DNA of 64,000 nucleotides from Sediminitomix flava (GCF_003149185.1 NZ_QGDO01000003.1:934101-998100), one strand, 5' to 3'; shown: positions 7,472 through 16,790, numbered from the stretch's first letter. Translations and numbers: made by a program. Notes: generated by a model not told the origin, from the sequence alone.

Positions 7472-9469
7472 ATGGAAAATAGTGCCTTAAAGAGCTTACT
7501 AAAAAAGCTGAAAGAAGAAAAGAAAATACATAAGTCTATAGATTATTATATACCATCACTTTGGATAGACTCAAATTCTAAACCTAATCCTACCAAAGTG
7601 GAAGCTTATTCTTTCTATGAAAATCTGATAGAGGATATTCTCGGTAAGTCAGATGATGGAATTAACTATGCTCAATCTATTTCAAAAATACAAAATCAGC
7701 ATCATGGAATAGGAGGGGATTGGACCTATAAATCTGTTATCTATAATTTATTTCCACGACTAACGACTGCTTACGACCACGATCATGATGGCTTTATAGG
7801 CAGTTCAGATATAGATTTATCATTAAATGAAAATGGTGTTAGGGAGACAGGTACATTCTTGAAGTGTATAGCAATGTTACCTTATATCAAGTCCTTAGGG
7901 TGTAATACGATCTATTTCCTCCCAATTACAAGTATAGGAAAAGATGGAAATAAGGGAGATTTAGGCTCTCCTTACGCAATTAGAAACCCATATGAGTTAG
8001 ATCAGAGCTTAGCAGATCCAATTGTTGGTAAGGATGTGGTTTTACAGTTTAAAGCATTTGTGGAAGCTGCTCATATAATGGGATTCCGAGTGATGCTAGA
8101 GTTTGTGCTTAGAACCTCAGCGCTTGATGGGGATTGGATTAAAACAAATCCAGAATGGTTTTACTGGATTAAGCAAGGAGAGGTTTCAACTTTTAAAAGT
8201 CCTGAATTTAGTGAGGATGATTTAGAGGAAATTAAATTAGTCCCTGAAGGAAAAGGAGTTTATCATGCTCCGAATAAGACTTATCGAAATATTTTCTCTA
8301 AGCCACCAAGTCCTGAACAAATAAAAAAGGAGGGAAATAAATATGTAGCCGAAACTGAAGATGGGAAATTAGTAATACCTGGAGCATTCGCAGATTGGCC
8401 ACCAGATGATATCCAGCCAGCTTGGAGTGATGTGACTTATTTGAGAATGTATGATTTTCCATACTCAGATTCTGAAAATGATTTTAATTATATGGCTTAT
8501 AATACAATTAGATATTATGATCCTGTTTTAAGTCATCCGAAGAATGTAAACAGACCTTTGTGGGATAAGTTGGTTGGAGTAATACCACACTATCAAGAAA
8601 CCTTTGGCATAGATGGAGTTATGATGGATATGGGACATGCCTTGCCAAAACCATTGATGACTGAGGTAATTGATAAAGCTAGAAGTATTGACCCTGATTT
8701 TGCTTTTTGCGAAGAAAACTTTGATATAGATCCTAATAGTAGAATGGCTGGTTTTAATGCTACTTTAGGTTTCGAATGGAGAGTTACAGGAAATGCTTAT
8801 GTAAATGGTGGAATAAAAGATGTCATTTATAAAAGTGGTGAAAAGTTGCCTCTACCATTTTTTGGAACATCAGAAACGCATAATACACCCCGAACAGTCA
8901 AAAGAGGAGGAGTTCAGCATTCAAAGTTATGTTGGATGGTTAGTTGTTTTATGCCGAGTTCAATTCCATTTATTCATTCAGGTTTTGAAATTCTAGAAAG
9001 AAAACCTGTAAACACAGGGCTGAATTTTACAGAAGAAGAAACTGAGAAATATGGTAAGAAGAATCTCGCATTATTCTATAGAAGCTCTTATGATTGGGAC
9101 AATACAACTAATATAGTTCCTTACATCCAAAAGGTTCTGGAAATTAGAGAGCAGTTCTTCAAAACTGAGGAGATGAAAAATCATTTGGTTGGAAATGAGT
9201 TGTCGTTTAGAGTAGTAGATATACAGCAAGAAGGAGAAGATGTTATCGCTTTTGAAAGATTTGATCCTTGGCATCAGAATCAGACCTATCTGATTGTTTC
9301 CAATACGAATTACCAAATTGCTCAGACCATAAAGATCAAACTCGAAGGGATGGGGAATAAAAAGGTAAAAGAACTAATAACTGATGAACGTTACCAATTT
9401 AATTCTGATGAAGTTCATATCATCATTAAAAAAGGTGATTCACTTATTTTTAAATTAGAAAAGTACTAA
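7472..9469 (+). CDS. GH13-family alpha-glucan enzyme, maltosyltransferase-like
   Basis: About 665-residue cytoplasmic glycoside hydrolase family 13 protein (no signal peptide). The barrel begins near YNLFPRLTTAYDHDHDG and contains a candidate nucleophile region GVMMDMGHAL, an acid/base region FAFCEENFD, and SETHNTPR where most GH13 enzymes have an NHD motif. The blocks VMLEFVLRTSALDGDWI, NPEWFYWI and FIHSGFEILERKPVNTGL resemble Thermotoga-type maltosyltransferases and GlgE-like enzymes rather than plain alpha-amylases. A role in intracellular maltodextrin or glycogen remodelling fits the phosphorylase at the start of the window. ATG at 7472 is preferred over the TTG three codons earlier. Substrate is uncertain. 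Confidence 0.75.
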   Translation: MENSALKSLLKKLKEEKKIHKSIDYYIPSLWIDSNSKPNPTKVEAYSFYENLIEDILGKSDDGINYAQSISKIQNQHHGIGGDWTYKSVIYNLFPRLTTAYDHDHDGFIGSSDIDLSLNENGVRETGTFLKCIAMLPYIKSLGCNTIYFLPITSIGKDGNKGDLGSPYAIRNPYELDQSLADPIVGKDVVLQFKAFVEAAHIMGFRVMLEFVLRTSALDGDWIKTNPEWFYWIKQGEVSTFKSPEFSEDDLEEIKLVPEGKGVYHAPNKTYRNIFSKPPSPEQIKKEGNKYVAETEDGKLVIPGAFADWPPDDIQPAWSDVTYLRMYDFPYSDSENDFNYMAYNTIRYYDPVLSHPKNVNRPLWDKLVGVIPHYQETFGIDGVMMDMGHALPKPLMTEVIDKARSIDPDFAFCEENFDIDPNSRMAGFNATLGFEWRVTGNAYVNGGIKDVIYKSGEKLPLPFFGTSETHNTPRTVKRGGVQHSKLCWMVSCFMPSSIPFIHSGFEILERKPVNTGLNFTEEETEKYGKKNLALFYRSSYDWDNTTNIVPYIQKVLEIREQFFKTEEMKNHLVGNELSFRVVDIQQEGEDVIAFERFDPWHQNQTYLIVSNTNYQIAQTIKIKLEGMGNKKVKELITDERYQFNSDEVHIIIKKGDSLIFKLEKY

Positions 9470-9490
9470 CAAAATCTAGTTCTTATTTCA

Positions 9491-9545
9491 TATCCTAAAT
9501 CCAATTGATTTGCTATTCAATCGGATTTAGGATATTATTGTTTTT
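9491..9545 (+). terminator. long hairpin terminator after the GH13 gene
   Basis: An 18-nt arm at 9491-9508 pairs with 9517-9534 with a single mismatch, followed by a T-rich run ending at 9545. Confidence 0.75.
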
Positions 9546-9605
9546 AGGTATTGTATAAATTACACTATATTTTTTTCTAACCAATAAACCACGAAAACTA
9601 CTAAA

Positions 9606-10496
9606 ATGAAAAAAATAGCTGTTATCGGATCAGGAACAATGGGAAATGGTATTGCCCATGTTTTTGCACAAAACAACTTCGAAGTAAACCTAATTGACAT
9701 TTCTGCTGATGCATTGGATAGGGCAATCTCTACTATTTCAAATAACCTTGACAGGTTAATCAAGAAAGAAAAAATTGATGAAGCAGTTAAGAATAAGACG
9801 CTTCAAAATATCACGACGTTTACAAAACTAGAGGAGGGAGTAGCTGATGTAGGTCTTGTAATTGAAGCAGCTACCGAAAATGTAGACATAAAGCTTTCTA
9901 TTTTTAAAGACATTGATAAAGCAGCTCCTAAAGAGGCTATTTTAGCTACAAACACTTCATCGATTTCAATCACAAAAATAGGTGCGGTAACATCTCGTCC
10001 TGAAAAAGTGATTGGAATGCACTTTATGAATCCTGTGCCAATGATGAAACTTGTAGAGGTGATTAATGGATATCTCACTTTGAAAGAGACAACAGAGACA
10101 GTTGTGAGTTTGTCTGAGCAAATTGGTAAAATTCCGTTACCTGCTAATGACTATCCTGGTTTTGTGGCAAACAGAATTCTGATGCCAATGATCAATGAAG
10201 CAATTCTTTCATTACAAAATGGGGTAGCAGGTGTAAATGAGATTGATGGAATAATGAAATTGGGGATGGCACATCCTATGGGGCCATTACAACTCGCTGA
10301 TTTCATTGGTTTGGATGTGTGCCTTTCTATCATGAGAGTACTGCAGGATGGGCTAGGAGATGATAAATATGCTCCAGCTCCTTTATTGGTCAATATGGTG
10401 ACAGCAGGACACTTGGGTGCTAAATCTGGTTATGGTTTTTATGATTGGAAAGAAGGGAACAATAAGAATCTGGTTGTTGCGAAACAATTCATTTAA
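9606..10496 (+). CDS. hbd: 3-hydroxybutyryl-CoA dehydrogenase
   Basis: 296-residue NAD(P)-dependent 3-hydroxyacyl-CoA dehydrogenase that interconverts 3-hydroxybutyryl-CoA and acetoacetyl-CoA. The N-terminal Rossmann motif is IAVIGSGTMGNGIAHVFA (residues 4-21). Family blocks follow: ATNTSSISIT, the catalytic HFMNPVPMMKLVEVI with its His, and PGFVANRILMPMINEA. The C-terminal helical dimerisation domain ends in KSGYGFYDW. Length is the stand-alone bacterial norm (about 280-300). It is a single-gene unit. An orphan CoA-transferase subunit at 20.2 kb could feed the same acetoacetyl-CoA pool. Confidence 0.9.
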   Translation: MKKIAVIGSGTMGNGIAHVFAQNNFEVNLIDISADALDRAISTISNNLDRLIKKEKIDEAVKNKTLQNITTFTKLEEGVADVGLVIEAATENVDIKLSIFKDIDKAAPKEAILATNTSSISITKIGAVTSRPEKVIGMHFMNPVPMMKLVEVINGYLTLKETTETVVSLSEQIGKIPLPANDYPGFVANRILMPMINEAILSLQNGVAGVNEIDGIMKLGMAHPMGPLQLADFIGLDVCLSIMRVLQDGLGDDKYAPAPLLVNMVTAGHLGAKSGYGFYDWKEGNNKNLVVAKQFI

Positions 10497-10612
10497 AATA
10501 TTGCCCCTTTATCTATTTGATAATCATTAAATAATCAAAACAAGTTCTTCTCTTAATGAATCTAATTGTCTTGAATTTCTTAAGATGATTAGGCATTTAT
10601 GAGAAGAGTTTG

Positions 10613-10649
10613 TATATTTGCGATCTCAAAATCTTCAAATGAAGGTTTT
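10613..10649 (+). promoter_or_regulatory. rpsF operon promoter box and leader hairpin
   Basis: TATATTTG at 10613-10620 fits the -7 consensus. Transcription would begin near 10625, immediately before a 10-bp hairpin (AAAATCTTCA 10628-10637 with TGAAGGTTTT 10640-10649). S6:S18 autoregulation through a leader structure is known in other bacteria; whether this hairpin plays that part is inference. Confidence 0.45.
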
Positions 10650-10688
10650 GTAATTATATATTTAATAGGTAATTCAAATTTTCAAAGA

Positions 10689-11057
10689 ATGAAAGTTAAA
10701 AATTACGAGGCGGTTTTCATCATTAGTCCCGTTTTATCTGAAGAGCAGATAAAGGAAGCTGTCGACAAGTTTTCTAGTTTGTTGAAGGACAGCGGAGCAG
10801 ATGTATACCACTCTGAAGATTGGGGTCTAAGAAAATTGGCTTATCCAATCGAGAAGAAATCTACTGGTTTCTACCAATTATTCGAGTTTAAAGCAAGTCC
10901 TGAAGTGATTGCTAAGTTTGAGCTTGAATTGAAACGTGACGAACGTGTACTTCGTTTCTTGACAGTATCTCTAGACAAATACGGTGTAGAGTACAATGAG
11001 AGAAGAAGAAACGGTCTTGGTAAAAAATCTGAAACTAAAACTGAGGAGGTAGCGTAA
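10689..11057 (+). CDS. rpsF: 30S ribosomal protein S6
   Basis: 122-residue S6, a small-subunit platform protein that pairs with S18. The start at [20 protein letters not shown] is preferred: the frame extends 30 codons further upstream, but that stretch includes the promoter box and leader hairpin. Conserved blocks are [18 protein letters not shown] and [15 protein letters not shown], with a charged C-terminal tail. The stop codon overlaps the next start (TAATG), so rpsF and rpsR are translationally coupled. Confidence 0.95.
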   Translation: MKVKNYEAVFIISPVLSEEQIKEAVDKFSSLLKDSGADVYHSEDWGLRKLAYPIEKKSTGFYQLFEFKASPEVIAKFELELKRDERVLRFLTVSLDKYGVEYNERRRNGLGKKSETKTEEVA

Positions 11058-11308
11058 TGACTCTAATGAACGAACCTGTAAACAGACAGGAAAACAGAAA
11101 GAAGTACTGCCGATTCCAGAAGCACAGAATCAAGTACGTGGATTATAAAGATCCTGACTTCTTGTTGAAGTTCTTGAACGAGCAAGGTAAAATCTTGCCA
11201 AGAAGAATCACTGGTACTAGCTTGAAATTCCAAAAAAGAGTTGCTAAAGCTGTGAAGAGAGCGAGACAAATCGCTTTGCTTCCTTACGTAGCAGACGGTC
11301 TTAAGTAA
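11057..11308 (+). CDS. rpsR: 30S ribosomal protein S18
   Basis: 83-residue S18, the partner of S6 on the 30S platform. Recognised by [39 protein letters not shown] and the terminal [13 protein letters not shown]. The start ATG shares its A with the rpsF stop codon. It is followed by a 114-bp structured spacer and then rplI. Confidence 0.95.
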   Translation: MTLMNEPVNRQENRKKYCRFQKHRIKYVDYKDPDFLLKFLNEQGKILPRRITGTSLKFQKRVAKAVKRARQIALLPYVADGLK

Positions 11309-11328
11309 TCTTATTGACCTCCGTAATT

Positions 11329-11396
11329 CTCGGAATTTGCTGGGCTGAAAAACATCCCGGCGTAAGCTGTCGAAAGATAGCAGAGCCCATTCCAAG
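11329..11396 (+). ncRNA. candidate structured RNA between rpsR and rplI (three-way junction)
   Basis: The spacer folds on paper into three helices. An outer helix pairs 11329-11336 (CTCGGAAT) with 11389-11396 (ATTCCAAG), with one mismatch. Hairpin one pairs GCTGGG (11339-11344) with CCCGGC (11356-11361). Hairpin two pairs GCTGTC (11366-11371) with GATAGC (11376-11381) around a GAAA tetraloop. It lies 27 nt before the L9 start, so it could tune rplI translation or mRNA processing. No known family is assigned. Confidence 0.5.
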
Positions 11397-11422
11397 GTTT
11401 AATTAAAAAATTAAAAATTACA

Positions 11423-11869
11423 ATGGAAGTAATTCTTAAAGAGGATATCAAGGGCCTAGGTTTCAAAAACGATATTGTAACTGTAAAGGCTGGTTACGGT
11501 AGAAACTACCTAATCCCTCAAGGATTCGCACACTTAGCTACAGAAGCGAATAAAAAAGTGCTTGCTGAGAACATCAGACAAGCAGCACACAAAGCTGAGA
11601 AAATCAAACAGGATGCTGTAGATTTAGCAACTTCAATCGGTGAATTGACTATTACTATTAGTGCAAAAGCTGGTGAAAGTGGTAAAATCTTTGGAGCAGT
11701 TACTCCTCTTCAAATCTCTGAAACTTTGAAAGAGAAAGGATTCGATGTAGATCGTAAGAAAATCTCTTTCACTGAGGAAGTTAGAATGATCGGTTCTTAT
11801 AAAGCTGAGCTAGCTCTTCACAAAGAAGTATCTCACGAGATCGCAGTTGAGGTTGTTGCTGCTGAATAG
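11423..11869 (+). CDS. rplI: 50S ribosomal protein L9
   Basis: 148-residue L9 that binds 23S rRNA near the L1 stalk. The N-terminal domain shows the classic MEVILKEDIKGLGFKNDIVT, VKAGYGRNYLIPQGFAHLAT. A long connecting helix follows (about 40-75), then the C-terminal domain GKIFGAVTPLQISETL. It is the last gene of the rpsF-rpsR-rplI operon. A small hairpin (CTGCCGTGAGGCAG near 11899-11912) precedes the terminator. Confidence 0.95.
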   Translation: MEVILKEDIKGLGFKNDIVTVKAGYGRNYLIPQGFAHLATEANKKVLAENIRQAAHKAEKIKQDAVDLATSIGELTITISAKAGESGKIFGAVTPLQISETLKEKGFDVDRKKISFTEEVRMIGSYKAELALHKEVSHEIAVEVVAAE

Positions 11870-11960
11870 TTCAGAGCTATCCAACTAGATACATCTACTG
11901 CCGTGAGGCAGAATTAGTAACGAAGTTTGAACACGTCGTTATTTTAAGTTTTTTCCTTAA

Positions 11961-11995
11961 AAGGCTGATACTTTCAGAAGTATCAGCCTTTTTTG
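11961..11995 (+). terminator. rplI operon terminator
   Basis: AAGGCTGATACTT (11961-11973) pairs perfectly with AAGTATCAGCCTT (11978-11990), followed by T4. Confidence 0.85.
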
Positions 11996-12057
11996 GTCAT
12001 ACTATTTTCTTTGAGGATTATTGTTAAGATTTAGGATGAATTAAATCCTGTTTTTCT

Positions 12058-12065
12058 TATTTTTG
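12058..12065 (+). promoter_or_regulatory. candidate -7 box for hisS
   Basis: TATTTTTG fits TAnnTTTG and lies 39 bp before the hisS start. No matching upstream TTG at 19-20 bp. Confidence 0.4.
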
Positions 12066-12104
12066 TCCCTCATTCTAGAATACAATCTTTTAAAATTTAT
12101 ATAA

Positions 12105-13472
12105 ATGGCAGCGCAAAAACCTGGTATTCCGAAAGGAACACGAGACTTTGGACCTGAGCAAATGCTCAAGAGAACGTATATTATGGATACGATCAAGGAA
12201 ACTTTCAAACGTTTCGGTTTTCAGCCTTTAGAAACACCTTCTATGGAAAATTTATCTGTACTTACAGGTAAATATGGAGATGAAGGAGATCAATTGTTAT
12301 TCCGTATTTTGAATTCGGGTGATTATTTGAGTAAGGCTAAACCTGAAGATATTGAGAAGGGTTCAAAGCATCTTTCTTCAAAGATCTGTGACCGTGGTTT
12401 GCGTTATGACCTTACTGTTCCTTTTGCTAGATACGTAGTAATGAATAGAGGAACTTTGTCATTCCCATTTAAAAGATATCAGATGCAACCTGTTTGGAGA
12501 GCTGACCGTCCACAAAGAGGGCGTTATAGAGAGTTCTACCAATGTGATGCAGATGTTGTAGGTACAGATTCATTGATTTGTGAGGCAGAAATTGTAGCAA
12601 TGATCAATGAAGTATTTGAGAAATTTGGAATCTCAGATTACAATATCAAGATCAATAACCGTAAAATTTTAACAGGTATTACTGAAGCGATTGGCGAGGC
12701 AGGTAAAGAAACTGAGCTTTGCGTAGCTATCGATAAACTTGATAAAATTGGTCAAGAGAAAGTAAATGAAGAATTAATAGAGAGAGGATTTTCTCAAGAA
12801 GCAGTAGAGAAGCTTCAAGGAATTCTACAAATTAAAGGCTCTTATGAAGAAGTACTTTCTCAATTAAAAGATACATTGGCGAGCTCTGAAACAGCAATGA
12901 AAGGTGTGGAAGAAATGGCTGAAGTCTTTGAGTATGTAAAAGCATTCGGAAAGGATAATAAATTCTTGGACTTTGATGTAACTCTAGCCAGAGGTTTATC
13001 TTACTATACAGGGGCAATCTTCGAGGTTAAAGTAAATAACGTGTCTATCGGTTCTGTAAGTGGAGGTGGACGCTACGATAACTTGACAGGTGTATTCGGT
13101 TTAGAAGGAATGTCTGGTGTAGGTTTTTCATTTGGGGTTGATAGACTTTATGATGTTTTGGAAGAGCTAGACCTTTATCCAAACAACGCAATGGAGTCTA
13201 CTAAAGTGATGTTTGTAAACTTTGATATTGAATCTCAAACATTCTGTTTACCACATCTTCAGACTTTGAGAAATAATGAAATTTCAGCAGAAATTTATCC
13301 TCAATCAGCTAAAATGAAGAAGCAAATGACCTATGCAAATAACAAAGGGATTGCGTATGTGATTATGGCTGGTAGCAATGAAATTGCAGAAGGTAAAATG
13401 ACGCTTAAAAATATGATCTCAGGAGAACAAGAGCTTCTTACAATTGAAGAAGTTGTTGACCGATTGAAGTAA
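12105..13472 (+). CDS. hisS: histidyl-tRNA synthetase
   Basis: 455-residue class II aminoacyl-tRNA synthetase charging tRNA-His. The start MAAQKPGIPKGTRDFGPEQ matches the family N-terminus. Motif 2 region WRADRPQRGRYREFYQCDAD, the histidine A region LARGLSYYTGAIFEV and motif 3 region GVGFSFGVDRL are present, followed by an anticodon-binding domain (about 360-455). Single-gene unit ended by a hairpin. Confidence 0.95.
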   Translation: MAAQKPGIPKGTRDFGPEQMLKRTYIMDTIKETFKRFGFQPLETPSMENLSVLTGKYGDEGDQLLFRILNSGDYLSKAKPEDIEKGSKHLSSKICDRGLRYDLTVPFARYVVMNRGTLSFPFKRYQMQPVWRADRPQRGRYREFYQCDADVVGTDSLICEAEIVAMINEVFEKFGISDYNIKINNRKILTGITEAIGEAGKETELCVAIDKLDKIGQEKVNEELIERGFSQEAVEKLQGILQIKGSYEEVLSQLKDTLASSETAMKGVEEMAEVFEYVKAFGKDNKFLDFDVTLARGLSYYTGAIFEVKVNNVSIGSVSGGGRYDNLTGVFGLEGMSGVGFSFGVDRLYDVLEELDLYPNNAMESTKVMFVNFDIESQTFCLPHLQTLRNNEISAEIYPQSAKMKKQMTYANNKGIAYVIMAGSNEIAEGKMTLKNMISGEQELLTIEEVVDRLK

Positions 13473-13494
13473 TTCTTTCTAACTGAAAAAGAGA

Positions 13495-13524
13495 AGCTCT
13501 ACATTTGTTGTAGGGCTTTTTTTG
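13495..13524 (+). terminator. hisS terminator
   Basis: AGCTCTAC (13495-13502) pairs with GTAGGGCT (13510-13517) with one G-U, followed by T7. Confidence 0.75.
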
Positions 13525-13590
13525 TGTTTCAAGCTGAACTGTTATAAACTTGTATAATTATTAAAAGCTAAAACGTCTAAATTGAAATTT

Positions 13591-14982
13591 ATGGATTTTC
13601 AAAATGTCGATTTAAAGCAGATCGAAAATGTATTTTTTGTAGGGATTGGAGGAATAGGAATGAGTGCCTTGGCAAGGTGGTTTAACCTACATGGAAAAAA
13701 TGTTTGCGGATACGACAAAACCCAAACCCCACTAACAGATTCTTTGGAGGCTGAAGGAATTTCCATTCATTTTACAGACGAACTTTCAAATATTGATCAG
13801 GTTTTTAATGACAAGCCTGAATCGTGTTTAGCAATTTTCACCCCAGCTATTCCAAATGATCATTCAGAATTGAATTTCTTCAAGGATAGCCGAATTCCAC
13901 TTCTAAAAAGATCAGAAGTACTTGGGCTGATTTCTAGATCATTGGCAACTATTGGTGTAGCTGGAACTCATGGAAAGACCACGACTTCTTCAATGCTTGC
14001 CCATATTCTTCATCATGCTGGAGAAAATATGACGGCATTTTTAGGTGGTATTGCTACCAATTATAATTCAAATCTTATTCTTCCATCAGCCAATGAAGAA
14101 CAATCTACGGTTGTGGTTGAAGCTGATGAGTATGATCGTTCTTTCTTGAGACTTTCTCCAAAAATGGAAATTATCACCTCTGTTGAAGCCGATCATTTAG
14201 ATATCTATGGTTCGGAAGCTTATCTGATTGATTCTTTCCAAATGTATATTGATAAGTTGGAAGAAGGGGATCAACTGATTGTCCATGAAAAAGTAGGGTT
14301 AAGAAGTAAAGTTGATGGTGTAATTCATCAAAGCTATGGAGAAGCGACATCCAATGATTTTGTGATTAAAAATATCAGAATTGAAGAAGGGCAATATATT
14401 TTCGACTTGCAGTATGGTAAAACTGTGATTGAAGATATCACAATGCTTATTCCGGGTTATCATAATGTACTTAATGCTACAGCAGCAACAATAGCAGCTT
14501 TAAATCAAGGTTTGAGTGCAACACAGATTAAAGAAGGTTTAGCAAGTTTCAAGGGGGTTAAAAGGCGTTTCGAATATTGGTTGAAAACAGATCAACACAT
14601 TTATATAGATGATTATGCCCATCACCCGACTGAAGTTGAAGCATTTTTGTCTTCAGTAAAAAATATGTATCCCAAAAAAGAATTAGTTGCCATTTTTCAG
14701 CCTCATCTATTTTCTCGTACCCGAGATTTTGCAGAAGAATTTTCTAAGAGTCTCTCAATAGCAGATAGGTTACTACTATTGGATATTTACCCTGCCAGAG
14801 AGTTACCAATTGAAGGCGTTACTTCAGAAATGCTTTTAAAGAATATTACTTCTAAAAAAGCTTTAGTTTCAAAAGAAGAAGCTTTGAAAATTGTTGAAGA
14901 AGAAAAACCGAAGTTGGTAGTCACAATAGGAGCGGGGGATATCGATAGACTTTGCCCCGAAATACAAAAAATACTTTCTTAA
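13591..14982 (+). CDS. murC: UDP-N-acetylmuramate--L-alanine ligase
   Basis: 463-residue Mur ligase that adds L-Ala to UDP-MurNAc in cytoplasmic peptidoglycan synthesis. The N-terminal Rossmann motif FFVGIGGIGMSALARWF is the MurC type and not the Mpl type. The ATP loop is GVAGTHGKTTTSSMLAHIL. The central domain has VVEADEYDRSFL and the C-terminal domain begins IYIDDYAHHPTEVEAFL. Length is normal. ATG at 13591 is preferred over the TTG three codons earlier. No other cell-wall genes are adjacent. Confidence 0.9.
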   Translation: MDFQNVDLKQIENVFFVGIGGIGMSALARWFNLHGKNVCGYDKTQTPLTDSLEAEGISIHFTDELSNIDQVFNDKPESCLAIFTPAIPNDHSELNFFKDSRIPLLKRSEVLGLISRSLATIGVAGTHGKTTTSSMLAHILHHAGENMTAFLGGIATNYNSNLILPSANEEQSTVVVEADEYDRSFLRLSPKMEIITSVEADHLDIYGSEAYLIDSFQMYIDKLEEGDQLIVHEKVGLRSKVDGVIHQSYGEATSNDFVIKNIRIEEGQYIFDLQYGKTVIEDITMLIPGYHNVLNATAATIAALNQGLSATQIKEGLASFKGVKRRFEYWLKTDQHIYIDDYAHHPTEVEAFLSSVKNMYPKKELVAIFQPHLFSRTRDFAEEFSKSLSIADRLLLLDIYPARELPIEGVTSEMLLKNITSKKALVSKEEALKIVEEEKPKLVVTIGAGDIDRLCPEIQKILS

Positions 14983-15018
14983 AAAAAATAGCCCTTAGTT
15001 TGCTAACTAAGGGCTTTT
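14983..15018. terminator. bidirectional terminator between murC and sulfatase
   Basis: AGCCCTTAGTT (14990-15000) pairs with AACTAAGGGCT (15005-15015), with A8 before and T4 after. Confidence 0.85.
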
Positions 15019-15031
15019 CTATTCAATAAAA

Positions 15032-16549
15032 TTAATCGAGATCCTTTTGGAGTTTTTCCATGACCTGATCCAAACTGAAGGAAGCAGCTTTCTGACGAGG
15101 TGGATAATCTCTGAAAGTCGATAAGAATTTACCCACATATTGTTGAGCAGGTACTAAATAAAATACATGATCTATTAGCCAATCATAATACGTATTAGAT
15201 GTTAGATTGGCTTGCTCATATGGATCTTGACGAAGGTTGAACATTAATGGTACACGAAGAGGAGTAAATGGATTTGCCCATACACCTAAAGTACCATACA
15301 TGCGCTGTTCCATAAATACCATTTTCCAATCATCATATCTTAGAGCGGTTAAGTCTCCATCATCTGAGAAATAGAAGATTTCTTTTCTTGGGCTCTCTTT
15401 CTCTTTTCCTTGGAAATAAGGTAAGATGTTATAACCATCTAGGTGAACTTTAAAAGTTTTATCACCTACTTGATAGCCGTCAAGTAATTTCCCTTTGATA
15501 TCGTTTTCACCAGCAGCAGCTAAGAAAGTAGGGAACCAGTCCATGTGGTGTACAATTTCATTTGAAACTGAACCAGGTTTAATTGTTCCGGGCCATTTCA
15601 CCATAGCTGGAACTCTCCAGCCACCTTCCCAGTTTGTGTTTTTTTCACCTCTAAATGGGCTTAAAGCTGCATCAGGCCAAGTGTTTTTGTGAGGTCCGTT
15701 GTCTGTACTATAGAATACAATTGTATTGTCCGCAATTCCTAGTTCATCAAGCAACTCTAACAGCTCTCCGACATGCATATCATGCTCAACCATACCATCA
15801 CCATATTCATTCTGACCTGAAATACCTCTATGCTCTTTCTTAACGTGAGTTCTAAAGTGCATACGAGTACCATTCCACCATACAAACCAAGGAGTACCAG
15901 ATTTGTGATGTCTTCTGATGAAGTCTTTCGCTGCAGCTACAGTCTCATCATCGATAGTTTCCATTCGTTTACGGGTCAATGGTCCCGTATCTTTTACTGG
16001 TCCATCAGCAGATGATTTAATTACACCTCTTGGACCAAACTTTTCCTTAAATTTAGGGTCTTTAGGGTAGTCTTCTAATTCTGGTTCTTCTTCCGCATTT
16101 AAGTGGTACAGATTTCCTAAGAATTCATCGAAACCATGATTTGTAGGTAGGAACTCATCTTTGTCTCCAAGGTGGTTTTTACCAAACTGACCTGTCGCAT
16201 AACCCAAAGGTTTTAGCATTTCTGCAATAGTTGGGTCTTCAGCTCTTAGACCAAGGTCAGCACCAGGCAAACCTACTTTACTAAGCCCTGTTCGAAATAC
16301 ACTTTGACCTGTAATGAATGAAGAACGACCTGCGGTACAACTTTGCTCACCATAATAATCAGTGAAAATCATACCTTCTTTTGCAATACGATCAATGTTT
16401 GGAGTTTCATAACCTACTAATCCTCTTGTGTATGCAGATATATTGGATTGTCCAATGTCATCCCCCCAAATCACTAAAATATTTGGTTTGTCTTGTGCCC
16501 ACAAGCTAAGTGGAAGTAGACACAGAAAGGATAAAAAGAGTTTTCTCAT
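15032..16549 (-). CDS. secreted arylsulfatase (formylglycine-type, family S1)
   Basis: 505-residue exported sulfatase. A signal peptide (MRKLFLSFLCLLPLSLWAQ) precedes the fold. Metal-binding Asp residues sit in VIWGDDIGQS (about 30-31). The sulfatase signature is CTAGR with Cys71, the residue converted to formylglycine by a separate maturase; none is encoded in the window. Other family blocks are YSTDNGPHKNTWPD and FRGEKNTNWEGGWRVPAMVKWPG. It probably hydrolyses sulfate esters of algal polysaccharides or aryl sulfates in the periplasm, but no polysaccharide utilisation genes adjoin it. Single-gene unit. Confidence 0.88.
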   Translation of the reverse strand: MRKLFLSFLCLLPLSLWAQDKPNILVIWGDDIGQSNISAYTRGLVGYETPNIDRIAKEGMIFTDYYGEQSCTAGRSSFITGQSVFRTGLSKVGLPGADLGLRAEDPTIAEMLKPLGYATGQFGKNHLGDKDEFLPTNHGFDEFLGNLYHLNAEEEPELEDYPKDPKFKEKFGPRGVIKSSADGPVKDTGPLTRKRMETIDDETVAAAKDFIRRHHKSGTPWFVWWNGTRMHFRTHVKKEHRGISGQNEYGDGMVEHDMHVGELLELLDELGIADNTIVFYSTDNGPHKNTWPDAALSPFRGEKNTNWEGGWRVPAMVKWPGTIKPGSVSNEIVHHMDWFPTFLAAAGENDIKGKLLDGYQVGDKTFKVHLDGYNILPYFQGKEKESPRKEIFYFSDDGDLTALRYDDWKMVFMEQRMYGTLGVWANPFTPLRVPLMFNLRQDPYEQANLTSNTYYDWLIDHVFYLVPAQQYVGKFLSTFRDYPPRQKAASFSLDQVMEKLQKDLD

Positions 16550-16790
16550 AAAATGTTTTAGTAGTTGATTTGCGTACTAAACGTTGAGAATACCTCCGAA
16601 GGTGCATCAATGTGCGAAATATAGTTAAAACAATTTTTTCTCTTCTATTGAATTGAACTACTGAAAATAAAACGATATAAAGTCTAATAAATAAATGACT
16701 ATCTATTCTTTTTAGAGTCTAAAAAACTAAAATTAGCTATCTATTAGAAACTTTTGACTTAAAAGAAGGCTTCAGTGTTTTATTTTCACT

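Noticed and set aside
10599..10688. N-terminal extension of the rpsF frame
   Set aside because: The extra 30 codons cover the promoter box and leader hairpin and do not look like S6.
13591..14982. Mpl (murein peptide ligase) instead of MurC
   Set aside because: The N-terminal motif FFVGIGGIGMSALA is of the MurC type and not the Mpl type.
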